A program made the position numbers and the translations under genes. The notes beneath the pieces were generated by a model that saw only the letters and a program-made list of their open reading frames with translations, was not told the origin of the DNA and searched no databases. Shown here in pieces: positions 37,003 through 47,643 of a stretch of DNA of 64,000 nt. This stretch comes from Nannochloropsis oceanica (lineage: Eukaryota; Sar; Eustigmatophyceae; Eustigmatales; Monodopsidaceae). Every line of letters starts with the position of its first letter. Positions within the stretch are counted from its first letter, which is position 1. The stretch covers positions 496,001-560,000 of the forward strand of contig CP038130.1 of NCBI GenBank assembly GCA_004519485.1, written 5' to 3'.

Positions 37003-37428
37003 TTAACTGTTGGCCCAGGTGTGTGTTCAACCGGCCGGATATGCTCTAAATAGCGAAGCACCCTTAAATAGCGAAAGCAAGTCTTAATTAGTGATAGCAA
37101 GTCTATACATAGCCACAACAACTTTTGACAAGCACTAGCGCGACCCTAAAGTCAATTGTTAATGGGTCCATGTGCTTCTTGTCATTTATATTTACCGGCA
37201 GATTTTTTTGGTAGCTGGGATGTGGCCTCCACAGGCCCATAGGCCCATAGAGGCTAATAATTTTGAACTCTGGTACACCATTTGAATGCTCACATACGAC
37301 GCTTTTATTCGCCGTACGATGCCATTCACGACTTCTTCTTCCCTCTCTCCTCACACAATCACAAACGCATACACAGCGTTGTCTTGAAGAAGTGTCTGCG
37401 AAGGCAGAGTGGGGCTGGTTTGCGCAAC

Positions 37429-38447
37429 ATGGACCAACACATGATGTATGTGGAATATGACAACAACCTCGTACTCTGCTTACTCTTCGTGCACATGTAC
37501 GTCATTGGCGGCAACCAGTTTCCCCGTACGTCTTGGAATCTCGATCCAAACCGCCCTCGTACATTGCCGCAGCTCTTCGAAGACTTTACCGATGATTTAT
37601 TCCTGAAAATGCACCGGTTTACCAAGGAACAAGTGTGGTACATGCTCCCCAGACTCCGCATCGAAACAGTTATCGAGTTGGAAGGGTAAGCACTCATGGC
37701 CAATATTGACTATCTTACACGTACTACTCTTCCCAATGGCTCACGCTGTGGTTCTTGACCCACAACTTTCTCTCCCGCTCTCCTACCATTTACCTCATCA
37801 CCCGCCTAACAACATGGACAGAATGCCAAAAATGTGTGGAGGAATGGTCTTTGTGATGCTTCTTGGCCGCAATGCTCATCCTCACTCTGTAAGAGGGACG
37901 ATGGAAAAATTGTACGGCTATGACAGAACACAAATTACGAAATGGACCAACTACATGCTACAGTACGTGTTCGATCAATGGGCCTTCCTTCTGGACTTAA
38001 ACGAGGAACGTTTGTCAAACAAGATGAACGAGTACTGTGCATTGTTGGGCACAAAAGCAAACCCAGAGGATCCGTCTGCCTGCAAATCTTATCTTTGCAT
38101 TGATGGCGTCAATGTGTAAGTCCCCGTCGCCCTTGTTATTCCTTGTCTTGCTTCTCCACGAGCCACTTTGGACTACCCCCCTCACCCTCAACCACACATT
38201 AACTGTCTTCACCTGTAGAAGGGTTTGCTACCCTACCAGGTACCAGGAACGGTACTACAATGGGGCCTACAAATACCATGGGATAAAATTCCAAGGGATG
38301 GTATCACCAGTGGGAATCGTTGAATCGTGTTATGGTCCTCTTCCTAGTGTGCGCAATGACGCTGCGATGTGGGACATCGCCCGTGACTTCAGTGCGATGA
38401 CCCGCATCAATGAACGTGTTGGGAGAGTATGCACAGTGTCCGAGTAG
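37429..38447 (+). CDS. DDE transposase (DDE_Tnp_4/Harbinger type), apparently C-terminally short
   Basis: Three exons (37429-37685, 37822-38115, 38219-38447), phases matching, give 259 residues. The catalytic region shows the first Asp in LCIDGVNVRVCYP, the family stretch YNGAYKYHGIKFQGMVSP, and the second Asp in GPLPSVRNDAAMW. Upstream is a helix-rich region (HSVRGTMEKLYGYDRTQITK) like the Harbinger N-terminal HTH. The family's third acidic residue, normally in the following 35-60 residues after a GDxGY motif, is missing because a TAG ends the frame. The element may thus be defective in this protein, or a further exon was missed. The start is the first good ATG; the frame is open for another 49 codons upstream. 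Confidence 0.72.
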
Positions 38448-39599
38448 CGCGCTAAGACGAGTTGGTAAGCAAGTCCGTATGCTAGTTCCTTTGCCTCCTC
38501 CTGCGACATCTTATGGCCACACTCCTCCTTGAGCCAAGTGTAGTATGCCTGTGGTTTTTTTGGCATTTTGTCCACTTTGATGTCCTGAAACTGGATCAAT
38601 TTGGAGGTCGACCGGTCACACCCTTTCTTGAGGGCGTGGAACATATTCTGGGTCCCATCTTGTGTAGCGGGAGCATCCTATCGGATTTTTTTGGTGAACC
38701 GTGTGTGTTGCAGTGTGAAAGGATGGTTGTGTGGGTGGTGGTGGGTGGTTGACTCCCGTACCTCCGCCGCAAATGCTCCTGCTCCAGAGTAATGCCTGGC
38801 TATTTCTCCGGTAGTCATGGTGACGTAGCTTTCGTGGAGGAACTCAGATACCCTCACCTCGTAGGGCGTGCGGACGAGGACAGGGCTGCCATTCACCGTC
38901 ACACGACTCCCATCGTGCACCGTGGGCTCAGGGATCTCCATCTCCAAGCGAGGGACTCTTTTCAGGTTCTTCCCCCCCCCACCAAGCCCACCTTTTACCT
39001 CTTCTCCGCTTCTCTTCACCCACATTTGGTCAGTGTAGGTCTTACATTTGTCCGCCGTGAACCCAGCGAAGGCAGGCACAAAAGCAGGGTAGTGTTTTTT
39101 GATTAGGGCCTGTAGTCTTTGGACACAGGACTTGAGGAGGGCGATGTTGCGCCGGCCGTTTAGATCAAAGGGTGAAAACCAATCCACTCGGCCATGCTCG
39201 AAGGTTTCATCTGTGAGGTCAATGGGACCATCCACCACTGAGGATGTGGTGGGGTAGTTGTGTGAGTTAAGAACGGAAACACAAATGCACAGACATGTCA
39301 CTCACACAGCCACATCATCACTTACTCAGATATAAAAACAGGGCGAAGATGTAAGGGTTGGAGTGGAATTTTTGGAATGGGGAAGCTTTGGTAGTCTGCT
39401 TCCTGGTGGCGCGTTTCTTCCCCACCCCCGCCCCGTGGTCCCTATGGACCAGGGGTGCTGCCTGGTCACTCGAGCCATTCGTGTCCGCGTCCGGGGAATT
39501 GGTGCCAGGGTCAGAGTCTGAGTCTGAGTCAAACTCTTGCCCCTCGTTGACAAGGTTGCTCCCAGGTTGACAGGAATTGTCGCTTGCTTGTGTTGACAT
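38330..39599 (-). CDS. Second protein of the transposon, unrecognised
   Basis: Predicted exons 39326-39599, 38762-39237 and 38330-38647 join in phase to about 355 residues. The N-terminus is acidic (DSDSDSDPGTN) followed by a basic stretch (GKKRATRKQTTK). The middle has FEHGRVDWFSPFDLNGRRN and a Gly-rich loop; the last exon has KPQAYYTWLKEEC. PIF/Harbinger elements usually carry a Myb/SANT-like DNA-binding partner. I do not see the Myb tryptophans, so the role is inferred from position only. The last exon overlaps the transposase's final exon in antisense by about 118 nt, so its true end is uncertain and may lie near 38450. Confidence 0.5.
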
Positions 39600-40164
39600 G
39601 TCTGTGCATGAGTGGGAAGGACGGGGAAGAAAGAAGAAAATGATGAGTGTTTATTTCGCTCCCCCACCAGTCACTCAAGCGCCCATAGCCTACGCTGTGA
39701 AACACCAGTCAAGGCAATATACCATGAAGTCCCTTTGATGCGCTGCGCACTTAATGGTACGATGCATGAAAGGCTGCTAGACCTCGAGGAAACGACGGGG
39801 GCAGTGTGAAGAAAGGGGATGATGATTTTTGTGTTTTTTTGGTCATTTTATTTTTATGGGTATGTCCACACCCACCCACATCACCACAAATCGGTTCATA
39901 TGTGTTGCTCTCTTGTGATCTGTGGCGTACCAAGCATATGAAGGAGGGTGAAGCGACTAAAATGGTCGTTTTCTCTATTTAAGGGCAATGTTGCTATTTG
40001 ACAGCTGGGAAGGAAGAGACCTTAAATACTAACGGTAGTATTTATGGCGCTGCCCTGCTCTTAAATAGGCAGCCCTTAAATGGAAGCGCCGAATTCGCTA
40101 TTTAAGGGCTAAAAATCCTTAAATAGCCTATTTAAGGGTTTTGGGGAGAGTTGAACACACCCCC

Positions 40165-40375
40165 TATTATTGATGGCGTGCGGCGAAATGTTTCCTTTCC
40201 TTTTCCTCCCACAATTGCGAGCAATCTAACTCACACAGCACGCGACTAAGACATACAGCCATCACGACAATCGCGAAGACAACCACTAAACCACCACCAC
40301 ATCTTTCTTTATTTTCCCTATAATCACCACAGATCGGCAAGCGAAGTGTCAGCTTCCCGCGCCAATCATCATCAC
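40165..40375 (+). promoter_or_regulatory. TrmB upstream region abutting the transposon
   Basis: Only about 210 bases lie between the transposon's right end and the TrmB start codon, so the insertion sits in or next to the TrmB promoter. Several CACAC/CCACCACCA words occur; no defined element is seen. Confidence 0.4.
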
Positions 40376-41706
40376 ATGCCCGCGAGTAAAGCTGGGCCCT
40401 GGACAGGCTTTTGGAATTCCCGTTGGCCTCTCTTCCTTCTTGTTAGCGTCGGCATGAATTTGCGAAGTCTAGCCCTCGTGTGGCGTGCGGAAGGCGGAGT
40501 GGGAAAGGAGCGCATTAGCCTTCCAAGAATAGCGGAGGGGGCGTTGAGGGTTGCTGGACGGCCTTGTTATTGCAGCAGTAGTAGTAGGGGTAGCGTGGCT
40601 TTCTGTGATAAAAGTGGTACCGACATTGGCGCTAGCACCGATGATGAGGAGGAGGCTTCCACCACCGTTGGCAAGGTGGAGAAAGGAGGCGACGAGACGA
40701 CGGGTTCCCCCCGTGGCGGCATCAAGTAAAGTCTAACTTCGTAGCCGGGGTTCTTGGCACAGCTTTTGATTTATCGAGTTTCCTATTCAATCTTACCCAA
40801 ATATCTCACACATCCATCACAGGAAGAAGCTCCGCGCCATTCGGCAGCACGTCAACCCACTGTCCTCCCTTTACCAAAGACCCGTGGATCTACCTGAAGG
40901 TTGGGTCAAGGCAGCTTTCGCCAAGCCTCACCTCCCTTTTCACATAGACATTGGATCCGCCCGAGGACGCTTTTGTATTGACATGGCGCGCGAAAAGTCG
41001 GAGATAAATTTCTTGGGGCTTGAGATTCGAAGGCCATGTGTAGAAGAGGCGTTGAAGAAGATGGAGAAGTATGGGATTAAGGATAATGTACATTTTGTCG
41101 CCTTGAATGCCAATGTGGACATTGACCGGGTGGTGAAGGACGTGCAAGAGCAGAGCGAGATTGTGCGATGTGGGTATAGATGGAGGATGGAGAGGGAGAG
41201 ATGAAGAAGGAGGAAGTGGTGAAGTAGGCCTTAGGCAGACTGTCGAGTCATTTGCCCGCTTGCTCGCGTGCGCGCTTGAAGCAAAAGTCATCATGCCTTT
41301 TCCATTTCTCCCTCCTGTGTGTGTCTTACATCCGTGTCGATTTAAAAACTCACCGCTCCGCCACAACCCTTCCCTCTTTGCGACTCTAGACTCCGTCCAA
41401 TTCCCCGACCCCCACTTCAAAGCCAAGCACAAAAAGCGGCGCATGGTCCAGCCTGCCTTGGTGGCTGCCATGTGCGCCAGTCTCAAGCCGGAGGGAGGGG
41501 AGATATTGATTCAATCAGACGTGCTGGAGGTAGCAGAGAGCATGCGAGAGGCCTTCGCGGAGGATGAGCTCGTGACTGATGTTTGTCCGCCGGGAGAGTG
41601 GATGGAGGAGAACCCTTTAATGGTGCCGACCGAGAGAGAGAAATTGACGTTGGGAAGAGGGGATCCGGTTTATCGGACTGTCTTTCGTAGGAAAGACAGC
41701 AGTTAG
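40376..41706 (+). CDS. TRMB: tRNA (guanine-46-N7)-methyltransferase, TrmB type
   Basis: It methylates G46 in the variable loop of tRNA using S-adenosylmethionine. Three exons (40376-40725, 40823-41169, 41390-41706) with phases 2 and 1 give 337 residues. Motifs: IDIGSARGRFCIDMA (SAM site), FLGLEIRRPCVEEAL, VHFVALNANV, then after the second intron SVQFPDPHFKAKHKKRRMVQ, the TrmB signature with the tRNA-binding basic run, and VYRTVFRRKD at the end. The form is closer to the bacterial/cyanobacterial than to the Trm8 type (PDP-x-FK-x-xH-x-KRR). The first exon (116 codons) is unrelated to TrmB and begins hydrophobic (WPLFLLVSVGMNLRSLALVW), possibly an organelle targeting extension. The second donor, GTGGGT, is weak and was chosen on phase. 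Confidence 0.88.
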
Positions 41707-41836
41707 ATAGGGAGAGTGGGGGAAGGGGTATTCAGTAGCAACACAGATAACGAAAGAGGAGGAACTTAAAGTAGTGCATTTTAAATTAAATTATGTTTGC
41801 TCTCTCAGTTTAGATATTTTTTGGTTTCATATGTGG

Positions 41837-42830
41837 TCACGTACACGAATTGGTTACTTTCCTTTCCTCCTCTTTCGAGCTATAGTCGTCAGCTCCCCAC
41901 AAATCCGGCCACCCCTCCCCTTCCTCCTCCCCTTTCCCCCCTTCCTGTTGCGACAAAATATCCGCTACCTGCCGTTGCTGTCGCCTCTCTGCTTGCAGTC
42001 GTTGCTGCTCTTCTTTGTCCACCTCGCCTGTCCTCCCTGGCTGACCGAGCACGTATTTCTGGCCCTGAAACCTGTGTCAAAGGCGAATTATATTATTTTA
42101 AAAAAAGGGTTGGAGGAACGGAAAGGTTGCACATATCGTATCCGCTCACGTGAGCTTAGACGCACACACGAAGCTCCATTTTCCCCAACCCCACCATCAA
42201 CCCACCTGTGTGCCTCTCTTTGGCTCCAAGCGGTAAAGTGATGCAACACGACAGACAAGGCCACATCTGCCTCTAAGGTCAGCCCACCGCCGGAAGGACT
42301 GAACACAGCATTTGCCGCGGGCCCGCCCATGATAGGAACGTGCACGAGTGAGTGGCAAGCTGCCCTCTGCTCCTCGGTCAGAGTCTTGCCTTTAGTTGAC
42401 GTCACAAAGATGGTGGGGCCATTGAATGGCCGTTTGTGTACGGACAATGATTCGACGGCTCGTTCAAGACAGACTCCTATGACGCGGTACTTCTGGTTGT
42501 CGGCGTGCTGGCGCAAAGCCTTCCAGCTAGAAAAGGCTCGTGTGGACAAGTAGTGATGACTTCCAAAGCTCCCATGCTTGCTAAAGCGTGGCCGCCCCAC
42601 ACCTACCAGACAAAGGCATGCCGTGCCAAATGCTACGCTGCAGCGCACCGTCGTCCCCGCATTCGTCTGCCGTCGTATGGTTCGTCGGGATTGTTAACTT
42701 GGGGAGGGGAGGGGAGGTCGGTTGTGCGCTTACACCATCTCACCTTTCTGTCCACCTCGATGGCAACCATCAAGTGCGGCGGCCCCTGGGATTCCTTTTT
42801 ATTGTCCTGTTGTGGTGGCGATGCCTCCAT
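41837..42830 (-). CDS. SpoU/TrmH-family RNA 2'-O-ribose methyltransferase
   Basis: SPOUT-fold enzyme methylating ribose 2'-OH in tRNA or rRNA. Three exons (42744-42830, 42206-42666, 41837-42071) give 260 residues in phase. The first join makes VAIEVDRKTNAGTTVRCSVAFG, equivalent to the family's N-x-G-x-x-x-R motif 1. Then come VGRPRFSKHGSFGSH, motif 2 (STKGKTLTEEQRAACHSLVH, equivalent to GxExxGL) and motif 3 (VPIMGGPAANAVFSP, then LEADVALSVVLHHFTAW). In motif 2 the usual Gly-Asn-Glu is replaced by Ser-Thr-Lys, and the SLN(V/I)S of motif 3 is poorly kept, so activity needs confirmation. The last exon is a charged Gln/Glu-rich tail. No clear target peptide is seen. It is head-to-head with FUN14. 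Confidence 0.8.
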
Positions 42831-43150
42831 TCGTTGCCTGTGTAGTGTGTGCGGCGCGTGTGGTCGAGATTTGTGTTGAGAATTCTCACAATAATGACAA
42901 TGAGCATGACCCCGGGCTGCCTCACTTGGCAAGCCGCTTGACACGCAACGGCTGCCGTTGCGTGCTTCACATCAAACACGACGGGCAGGAAGCACACCCT
43001 TTAGGTTACATCGCGCAAGGCATTACCTTCACGTCCCCAACACACTTGACATACCCCTGGCGGCATGTTCCTCACGATGCACAGTTTCGCAACCCTCGCT
43101 TTGCCCCTTCCTGACCACACACACGTTCTCAAGCCCAACACGTGACGACT
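42831..43150. promoter_or_regulatory. Shared upstream region, SpoU enzyme (-) / FUN14 (+)
   Basis: A 320-base gap between divergent start codons. No coding sequence with family character is seen. Both promoters should be here. Confidence 0.4.
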
Positions 43151-43933
43151 ATGTCGATTGCAGCTTCGAAAGCCACGAGGACAAAGAAGCGGGCCCGAAC
43201 AAGCGCTGTTTTTGCCTTAGTGTCCGCCTCTATCCTCATCATTCTTCTCCTCCTAGCGGTACCCGGTCGCCACGTCGCGCATGCTATCTCTCCGTCCCGA
43301 CTGCTGGCTTCGTTTGCCAGCCAGCAACAACAACGTGCCACAATGACAGGGCGGGTGGGTAGCCGGGGCCGATCGGCAGCAGCCGCCTTTCGCAGTGCCG
43401 CGGCAGCAGGGTCAAAAACGTCTGCACCCTATGCACCTAATGGTGGAAGGCGAGGGCTGGCTGGGGGCAGCAGTGGCTGCAGCAGAGCAGGCATCGGCCC
43501 ACCGCCAGACAACACTGCGTTCGTTGCAACAGGCAACGACGGCGGTTTGGGGGAGTTCTGGGGCCTCCGGGATGGGAGCCGGGACATGTTGTCCAGGCGT
43601 CCGCAGGATATGGCTAGCAACATGGGTGTAAGTGGATTAGGAGGGATTGCCGCAGGTTATGTAGCAAAGAGGTTTGGGAAATTTTTGAGTTTCGCATGTG
43701 GGTTTATGTTGGTGTCGATGAAGGTGGCGGAGGAATTCGGGTATGTGGCGGTGAATTGGGAGAAGATTGAGGATGATGTGCATTCGTTTGGAGAAAGTGC
43801 ATGGGGGCGGCAGGGGAAGGTGCGATTGAAGGCGGAGAAACTGGCAAAGTCGTGGCAGAATGAGCTAGGGTGGAATGCGAGCATTGCAGGGTCATTTCTA
43901 GCGGGCTTTGCGTACGCCTTCAAATCCACTTAA
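43151..43933 (+). CDS. FUN14-domain membrane protein
   Basis: FUN14 proteins are small membrane proteins of mitochondria or plastids; animal FUNDC1 is a mitophagy receptor. Single exon, 260 residues, much longer than FUNDC1 (155). A basic N-terminus and a strong hydrophobic stretch (VFALVSASILIILLLLAV) suggest a signal anchor or the first part of a bipartite address. About 100 disordered Gly/Ala/Ser residues follow. The FUN14 domain is C-terminal: GLGGIAAGYVAKRFGKFLSF, FMLVSMKVAEEFGYVAVNW, EKIEDDVHSFGES and a last segment AGSFLAGFAYAF. The glycine-rich G-x3-G-Y pattern and VNW are diagnostic. No LC3-interacting motif (W/Y-x-x-L near the N-terminus) is evident. Confidence 0.88.
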   Translation: MSIAASKATRTKKRARTSAVFALVSASILIILLLLAVPGRHVAHAISPSRLLASFASQQQQRATMTGRVGSRGRSAAAAFRSAAAAGSKTSAPYAPNGGRRGLAGGSSGCSRAGIGPPPDNTAFVATGNDGGLGEFWGLRDGSRDMLSRRPQDMASNMGVSGLGGIAAGYVAKRFGKFLSFACGFMLVSMKVAEEFGYVAVNWEKIEDDVHSFGESAWGRQGKVRLKAEKLAKSWQNELGWNASIAGSFLAGFAYAFKST

Positions 43934-44388
43934 TTGCTCGGATGGGAGCGGTACGTGTGTAATGCGCCAATTGTGAGATCGTGCTTGGGTGGAGTGATGA
44001 TCAGCATCCCAGGTTTGTGTCCTGGGGATTTGATTCTTACGAGTTGCCTTCTGAGACGGCATGAGTATGTGCGAAGATGCGTGTACCATGTACAAAGAGG
44101 AAGATTAAAGCCAGAGATTAAATGGTGTCCGGATTTGTTTATATTATATATATTCAGGGGTGTACGCGAAGAAGAAGAGGTTATTCACGGACGTGAGTCA
44201 GAGCAGATTTAAAGGAAGAGAGTAAAAGAGGATGGTCAGAAGAAAGGGAATTTTTTACTTGACTTTTTTTACCATGAGCACGACAGACAAACTCAAAGCA
44301 TATGGAATGAAAAGAAAGAGTGCTACTACCTGCTGTAATTTTTAAATGTATGTACACACAATGTATTACTCACTTTTCATTTTATTGC
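43934..44388. other. Convergent intergenic region
   Basis: It separates the 3' ends of FUN14 (+) and RsmG (-). No gene is seen. Confidence 0.45.
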
Positions 44389-45489
44389 TCATCTCCTCTT
44401 TTGGTGCACACTCCCTCCCCTTCCTGCTCCCCCACCAACCACCCAACCCCCTTCTCCCCTTACCTTAAACCCACAACCACCGGTAGCAGCAGCCCGAAAC
44501 CCACCACCTCCAGCAGCTCCTCCTCCATGTGGTCCCCGCTGCAAATCCTGTACTGAAAAGTGTAACACGCTCTTATCCCCTTCATAGACCCCCCCACCAA
44601 TCAACTCACTGATCGGGTAGCGAGCCGTGGGTGCCCAACCCCCTAAGTCCTCCTCTTGGTTCTCTTCGTTGATTCCCCCTTTAATGTACAGAATACCCCT
44701 ACTTGGAGTCATTTCCCCTTCTACTGCTGCTGCTACTGCCTCTGCTGCTGCAGAGGGCACTATAAACTTGTCCTGGACCCATCCAACGAACCGAGGCATG
44801 GCCGTAACTGACCGCCCGGTAATATAGTGGAATTTCTCCCTTACTTCCTCCACCCGCGTATGCCATGCCGTCACATTCTTCAGTCCCAACCTTGCCGCCA
44901 TATCTCCCACAACCTTTACCTTCTTTCCTATTGAATCCACCAACCAGAAATGTACATGCGGGCAGCAAATAGCCAACGGAAGACCAGGGAAGCCCCCTCC
45001 AGTACCAACATCCATCAGCTTCGTGCCTGACGGCGCCTTGGCCAAGAGCTTGCTAATACCCATGCACGGTAACACGTGCCGAAGAAGCACATTCTCAATG
45101 TCCTTTCGGGAAATGACGTTCACTTTGCCATTCCATTCTTGGACCAGGGCACCCAGAGCCTCGAGTTTCGCCCACTGCCCGGGCGTAAGTTCAGAAAAGC
45201 GTGCCTTTGCCTCGGCTGTAAATCCCTTACATGCTACTTCTATAGATGTCGCAGGAGTCGTAGAGGGAAGAGTTGCAGTAGCCTCGGCGGGTGATGCAGG
45301 TGGCGTCGGTGGACGGGGGGCCGCTACACCGTCCTGATCGGCCATATAGGATCCATCGAAGCGCTGCTGCTTGGAATGCTTATGTTGCTTATGCTTCGTC
45401 TCCTTCTGCTGCTGCTTCTTGGAATTCTTGATGTCCCGCCTGCGCGTCTTGTGGTCTTGCCCATTGTGGTCAACACCGTCGCGCGTCAT
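44389..45489 (-). CDS. RSMG: 16S rRNA (guanine-527-N7)-methyltransferase RsmG/GidB
   Basis: Methylates G527 in the 530 loop of bacterial-type small-subunit rRNA; here it presumably works in plastid or mitochondrion. One frame of 366 residues from the ATG at 45489. The N-terminal 90 residues are Lys/Gln/His-rich then Pro/Ala-rich, in the place of a targeting region. The RsmG core is clear: LEALGALVQEWNGKVNVISR, the SAM site LMDVGTGGGFPGLPLAI, VDSIGKKVKVV, LGLKNVTAWHTRVEEV and ITGRSVTAMPRFVGW, matching the bacterial TARAVA-x-L region. The C-terminus is a Gly-rich low-complexity tail; a GTAAGG donor just before it leaves open a different last exon. Head-to-head with organellar PheRS. Confidence 0.9.
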   Translation of the reverse strand: MTRDGVDHNGQDHKTRRRDIKNSKKQQQKETKHKQHKHSKQQRFDGSYMADQDGVAAPRPPTPPASPAEATATLPSTTPATSIEVACKGFTAEAKARFSELTPGQWAKLEALGALVQEWNGKVNVISRKDIENVLLRHVLPCMGISKLLAKAPSGTKLMDVGTGGGFPGLPLAICCPHVHFWLVDSIGKKVKVVGDMAARLGLKNVTAWHTRVEEVREKFHYITGRSVTAMPRFVGWVQDKFIVPSAAAEAVAAAVEGEMTPSRGILYIKGGINEENQEEDLGGWAPTARYPISELIGGGVYEGDKSVLHFSVQDLQRGPHGGGAAGGGGFRAAATGGCGFKVRGEGGWVVGGGAGRGGSVHQKRR

Positions 45490-45944
45490 GATATGATTCG
45501 CGAGGCTCGGGGGGCAAGAGGGCAAGAGAGGAGGTTGTCGTAGGGCTGGGGTACGTCTTTATTAGTCGCCCGGTTTTCCTGTGCGGGTAGCGACCTATAT
45601 GCGGTGTGGTATACGTGCTGGTATGAGTTTGCCAAAAGAGAGGGCAATTTCTCAAGTCCCTCCGAGATACATCGCCAGCAGCGTCGTTATATTGCTCCAG
45701 ATTTGCTGATCTCCACCTCACACATGCCTCCACGTAACCCTTTTGCCAATCTCTTTCGTACTCACAAACACTCATAGTCACTTTTCTCTCCACAAGACGC
45801 TGCCAGAAGAGGGTCCAAGCTTTTGGGATTCCTCTCTTATCCTTTGCCTGTTGTGCCTTTCGAGTCTCTCGCTAGCTGGATCGGAGCTCCGCCGCCACCT
45901 CTACCGCCTAACCTCACCACCTACGCATCCCCGTCATCAGGCAA
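45490..45944. promoter_or_regulatory. Shared upstream region, RsmG (-) / PheRS (+)
   Basis: The 455 bases between two divergent organellar translation genes must carry both promoters. No specific element is assigned. Confidence 0.4.
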
Positions 45945-47270
45945 ATGAAGGCCATGGCCCCAATACTTCTTGCCTGTTACATGTCTGGAGCTGGCGCAGT
46001 TGCTGCCGCTGGTGGCATGACGGCACGATACACCCGTGCATTTGTCCGGCCGCTGGGGTCCAACCCCGCTGCTGCCACACGCCGTGCTGCTTCACATCAG
46101 CAAACCCGGCACATGATGATGGCGTCTGCCTCCTCCGTGGCTGAAGGCAAGCAGCTGGACGCTCGTGTACATACGGGCCACCACAAGAACAACGTGCCGG
46201 TGGCACTGTCGGAGAAGATTGGCCGGGAGCTGCATCGCAACCCCAGCCATCCGCTGGGAATCATCAAGGACCGAATCGAAGGCTACTTCCGCGAGCGGGC
46301 GGCCACCACAGGCGTGGCCGTGGAGATTGTAGACAACTTTTTCCCCGTCGTCTCGATTGTGAATAATTTCGATGATTTGTTGATTCCGCCTGATCATGTT
46401 TCGAGGTCGCCTATTGATACTTACTACGTGGATGACCAACAGGTGTTGCGGACGCATACAAGCGCGCATCAGAGCACTATGTTGGGAAAGGGATATGAAG
46501 CGTTCTTGGTGACTGGTGATGTGTATCGACGGGATGAGATCGATCGGACGCATTATCCCGTTTTTCATCAGATGGAGGGAGTACGTGTCTTCCCGGGATT
46601 GTTGGAAAAAAGTGGGAGTAGGGAGGAGGGGGTCAAAATGGTGGAGAAGGATTTGAAGGACGCCCTTGAAGGGATGGTGATGGCTTTGTTCGGAGATGTG
46701 GAAAGGCGGTGGGTGGATACTTACTTTCCGTTCACGGACCCGTCATTCGAGTTGGAGATATTTTACAATGACGAGTGGTTGGAGGTTTTAGGGTGCGGGG
46801 TGATGCAACAAGAAATTGTGCGGAAGGCGGGGAAGGGGGAAACGCTTGGATGGGCCTTTGGCCTGGGTTTAGAGAGATTGGCGATGGTTTTGTTCCAGAT
46901 TCCGGATATTCGTTTGTTTTGGTCCACGGATAAGAGGTTTACGGATCAGTTCTCCGCTGGGAAGATTAGCAAGTTCTCGCCGTTTTCGAAGTACCCGCCT
47001 TGTTATAAAGACGTGTCGTTTTGGGTGGACCCGGTGGCGGGATTCAATAATAATGACTTTTTCGAGATTGTTAGGGGGGTGGGGGGGGATTTGGTGGAGA
47101 GTGTAGTGTTGGTGGATGAGTTTGTGCATCCTAAGACAGGGAGGGGGAGCAAGTGCTTCCGGGTCAATTATCGGAGTATGGAGCGGAGTTTGACGAATGA
47201 TGAGATTGATGTGTTGCAGGAGGAAGTTAGGAAGCAAATGGCGGAGGCGTTGAAAGTGGAGTTGCGCTAG
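45945..47270 (+). CDS. FARS2: Organellar phenylalanyl-tRNA synthetase (monomeric)
   Basis: It charges tRNA-Phe for mitochondrial and, by analogy with plants and algae, probably plastid translation. Single exon, 441 residues, typical of the monomeric FARS2 type that fuses the alpha-subunit catalytic core to an anticodon-binding FDX-ACB domain. The N-terminus has a hydrophobic stretch and Ala/Arg-rich region (about 60 residues) that should act in targeting. Class II motifs: [28 protein letters not shown] followed by DTYY, motif 2 [31 protein letters not shown] and motif 3 [22 protein letters not shown] begins at [15 protein letters not shown] and ends [19 protein letters not shown]. All are intact. 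Confidence 0.95.
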   Translation: MKAMAPILLACYMSGAGAVAAAGGMTARYTRAFVRPLGSNPAAATRRAASHQQTRHMMMASASSVAEGKQLDARVHTGHHKNNVPVALSEKIGRELHRNPSHPLGIIKDRIEGYFRERAATTGVAVEIVDNFFPVVSIVNNFDDLLIPPDHVSRSPIDTYYVDDQQVLRTHTSAHQSTMLGKGYEAFLVTGDVYRRDEIDRTHYPVFHQMEGVRVFPGLLEKSGSREEGVKMVEKDLKDALEGMVMALFGDVERRWVDTYFPFTDPSFELEIFYNDEWLEVLGCGVMQQEIVRKAGKGETLGWAFGLGLERLAMVLFQIPDIRLFWSTDKRFTDQFSAGKISKFSPFSKYPPCYKDVSFWVDPVAGFNNNDFFEIVRGVGGDLVESVVLVDEFVHPKTGRGSKCFRVNYRSMERSLTNDEIDVLQEEVRKQMAEALKVELR

Positions 47271-47643
47271 AGGAGAGTGGGGGATGTGGGGGTGAGAAAA
47301 TAAATTCGGGTGTGAGGTAGCATCAGCTCGAGGGCTTGTCTGGCTTAGTACGGGGTCTTATCATTTAAGATCAACCAAAGTATGTGTGTACCTGCGCGAG
47401 GGAGGATATCGTGATTGCAGATACACGATAGTTAAGGGGAAATAAAGTGAAGAAGCACAAGCACATGGCACACACTGTAACAAGCACTTTGGCTAAGGGG
47501 CGCAACCTGTCATGCATTCAATTCACACAATTCTTTTCTTCTTTTTTGTTTTGTTCGTTCAGCTAATCCCTCAGAATACATTTCGCGCACACACATCAAC
47601 CATGTACTCGTACAGAATTCTCTCTCGTACATCCCCGCTACTT
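47271..47643. other. Convergent intergenic region
   Basis: It lies between the 3' ends of PheRS (+) and the transporter (-). No gene is seen. GAAAATAAATTC near 47296 may be a PheRS polyadenylation site. Confidence 0.4.

Larger units (their letters stand above)
36937..40164. mobile_element. Harbinger-like DNA transposon, 3.2 kb
   Basis: The element is bounded by perfect 17-bp inverted repeats, GGGGGTGTGTTCAACTC at 36937-36953 and its complement at 40148-40164. Both are flanked by TATTA (36932-36936 and 40165-40169), a possible 5-bp target duplication; the A/T-rich setting weakens that evidence. Subterminal sequence at both ends is rich in TTAAATAG/CTATTTAA words (37045-37090 and 39975-40140), which probably bind transposase. 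Inside are a DDE transposase on the plus strand and a second gene on the minus strand, the two-gene layout of PIF/Harbinger elements. It sits between OTU1 and TrmB. Confidence 0.85.

Noticed and set aside
44320-44480. An additional last exon for RsmG after the GTAAGG donor near 44464
   Set aside because: A possible acceptor (AATTACAG near 44335) would add only a short hydrophobic end without family similarity, so the unspliced end is kept.
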